The position numbers and the translations under genes were made by a program. This document shows, in pieces, positions 5,572 to 6,817 of a stretch of 6,817 bases of DNA (positions within the stretch are counted from its first letter, which is position 1; every line of letters begins with the position of its first letter). The DNA is from an uncultured Clostridium sp. (GTDB lineage: Bacteria > Bacillota > Clostridia > TANB77 > CAG-465), in assembly GCA_900554875.1 (NCBI GenBank), contig USJA01000053.1:1-6817 (forward strand), given 5' to 3'. The notes under the pieces are model-generated. The model was given only the letters and a program-made list of their open reading frames with translations, was not told where the DNA came from and did not search any database.

Positions 5572-6817
5572 ATGGAAAATGAAGTAATAGAAAAAAAAGC
5601 CAGAAAAAATATTGCTTTATACAGAAAATATAAAACATTTTCATATGACTTTTTATTTTATTATGCTGTATCTGTATTATATTTAACAATTACAAAAGGT
5701 TTTTCAATGTCACAAGTAATGTTTATAAACTCAGCATACTCTGTTTTTTGCATTATTTTTTACTTTTTTGGAAATTCAATTGTAAATAAATTAAATTTAA
5801 AATATAGCACAATTTTTGGAAATGTATTTGTACTTATAAATGGAATCTTATTCTTAATTGGAAATTCATATTCAACATTTTTATTGGCTAACTTTTTTGG
5901 TGCATTTGGCTTTACTTTAAAGAATATAAGTGAAAGTAGTATATTATATTCTTCACTTAGAAAATTAAAAAAAGCTCCCGAATTTTCAAAAATAGAAGGA
6001 AAATCAAACTCAAAATATTACTACTATGATGCTTTTGCATCTTTTGTATCTGGATTCCTATTTGTAATTAATAACTACATTCCAATTATACTTTGCTGTA
6101 TAAACTTGATTATAAGTCTAATTATTTCAATTAATTTTGCAAATGTTGACAAAAAAGATAATAATGAAAAATATACATTAAAAGATATGCTAAGAGAAAC
6201 AAAAAATATTTTAAATAGTAATAGACTAAAAGCGTTATACTTATTTTCTTTTATTTTTACTGGAATAGTTACTGTAAGCACAACATTATACAAAGCTATT
6301 TTAATTGATGTTGGAATAAAAAATGAATATACGACTGTAATAGTATGTATTGTATCCATCTTTATTGGAATAGGAGCAAAACATTTATTTAATATTGAAA
6401 AAATAACTAGAAACAAGACTTTGAAATTTTTATCACTTGCTTTTGTAATCGCCCTACTTTTTGTTGGAATAGTTGGGACAAGCTCTTCTCTTAATATTAC
6501 AAATATGTCAATATTACTTATTTCACTTTCGCTAATGGGATTAGTACAAGGAGCCTATAGAGTTGCACTTAAAAAATATATTCTTAGTTTTACGACACAT
6601 AAGATAAGAAATAGAATAACATCTACATATTACATATTTGAAAATTTAGGTTCTGCATTACTTTCTGCAGCCTTAGGACTACTTTTAAATTATACAACAA
6701 ACTCAATTGCATGTATAATATTTGCAACTACAAGTTTTGTTATAATAGCTTTAGTTATCTATTATATGAAAGGTAGAATTGGCCTTAGACCTGAACAATA
6801 TGCTCCTAAAGATATAA
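5572..6817 (+). CDS. MFS-like 12-helix membrane transporter (partial, 3' end cut by window edge)
   Basis: The frame is open from the ATG at 5572 to the window end, 415 codons with no stop. AGGGGG at 5561-5566 lies five bases before the ATG. Hydrophobic segments fall near residues 25-42, 47-66, 80-98, 102-120, 152-168, 169-190, 220-240, 254-272, 284-303, 311-330, 355-374 and 378-398. This is the 6+6 arrangement, with a charged loop at 191-218, expected of a major facilitator superfamily carrier. The loop between helices 2 and 3 (GNSIVNKLNLKYS) sits where the GxxxDRxGRR motif normally lies but has lost its Asp and Arg residues. The end (GRIGLRPEQYAPKDI) is soluble, so probably only a few residues are missing. 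The substrate is unknown. Divergence from ldhA could suggest a fermentation-related role, but that is speculative. Confidence 0.85.
   Translation, partial: MENEVIEKKARKNIALYRKYKTFSYDFLFYYAVSVLYLTITKGFSMSQVMFINSAYSVFCIIFYFFGNSIVNKLNLKYSTIFGNVFVLINGILFLIGNSYSTFLLANFFGAFGFTLKNISESSILYSSLRKLKKAPEFSKIEGKSNSKYYYYDAFASFVSGFLFVINNYIPIILCCINLIISLIISINFANVDKKDNNEKYTLKDMLRETKNILNSNRLKALYLFSFIFTGIVTVSTTLYKAILIDVGIKNEYTTVIVCIVSIFIGIGAKHLFNIEKITRNKTLKFLSLAFVIALLFVGIVGTSSSLNITNMSILLISLSLMGLVQGAYRVALKKYILSFTTHKIRNRITSTYYIFENLGSALLSAALGLLLNYTTNSIACIIFATTSFVIIALVIYYMKGRIGLRPEQYAPKDI

Noticed and set aside
6075..6416. 113-codon minus-strand open frame
   Set aside because: It lies wholly antisense to the transporter gene, whose plus-strand frame is open over 1246 bases, has a good ribosome binding site and shows coherent membrane helices.
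1..6817. CRISPR array, insertion sequence, prophage or toxin-antitoxin content
   Set aside because: No regularly spaced repeats, transposase-like frames, att-like duplication beside the tRNA or paired small genes were seen; codon and base use look uniform.

Overview
The window is a low-G+C, gene-dense chromosomal segment. It has A/T-biased codons, strong AGGAGG-type ribosome binding sites and a CCA-encoding tRNA gene. It also carries a SpoIID/LytB-family cell-wall enzyme, a YqeG-family phosphatase and a type IV prepilin peptidase. Together these point to a Gram-positive member of the Clostridia (Firmicutes). The genus cannot be fixed from the sequence alone, and I see no sign of a plasmid, phage or insertion sequence.

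Layout. Positions 1-1313 (minus strand) hold an operon: a YqeG-type HAD phosphatase, then a prepilin peptidase whose GTG start overlaps the yqeG stop by one base, then a possible third gene whose first 11 codons reach the window edge. The intergenic region at 1314-1482 is divergent, with promoters facing both ways. The plus-strand gene tyrS (1483-2727) is tyrosyl-tRNA synthetase, transcribed from a short leader with no room for a T-box. A perfect hairpin at 2731-2760 separates it from a convergent SpoIID/LytB-domain membrane protein (2750-4111, minus), whose last codons lie inside the hairpin. Next on the minus strand are a tRNA-Glu(CUC) gene with its own promoter and terminator (4227-4389) and an NAD-dependent D-lactate dehydrogenase gene (4441-5433) with its own terminator and promoter. 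A back-to-back promoter region at 5434-5571 then drives a plus-strand MFS-like 12-helix membrane protein (from 5572), which runs off the window after 415 codons and is probably almost complete.

How the genes relate. These are mostly independent housekeeping units, not one pathway: tyrosine charging, a glutamate tRNA, fermentative NADH re-oxidation through D-lactate, peptidoglycan trimming, and pilin or pseudopilin processing. The clearest shared feature is an extended -10 box (TGnTATAAT) at four of the predicted promoters. No defence system, CRISPR array, biosynthetic cluster or other new multi-gene system was found. The points most worth checking are the unusual N-terminal part of the SpoIID protein, the cysteine-poor prepilin peptidase, the absence of a T-box before tyrS, and the divergent ldhA/transporter promoter with an inverted repeat.
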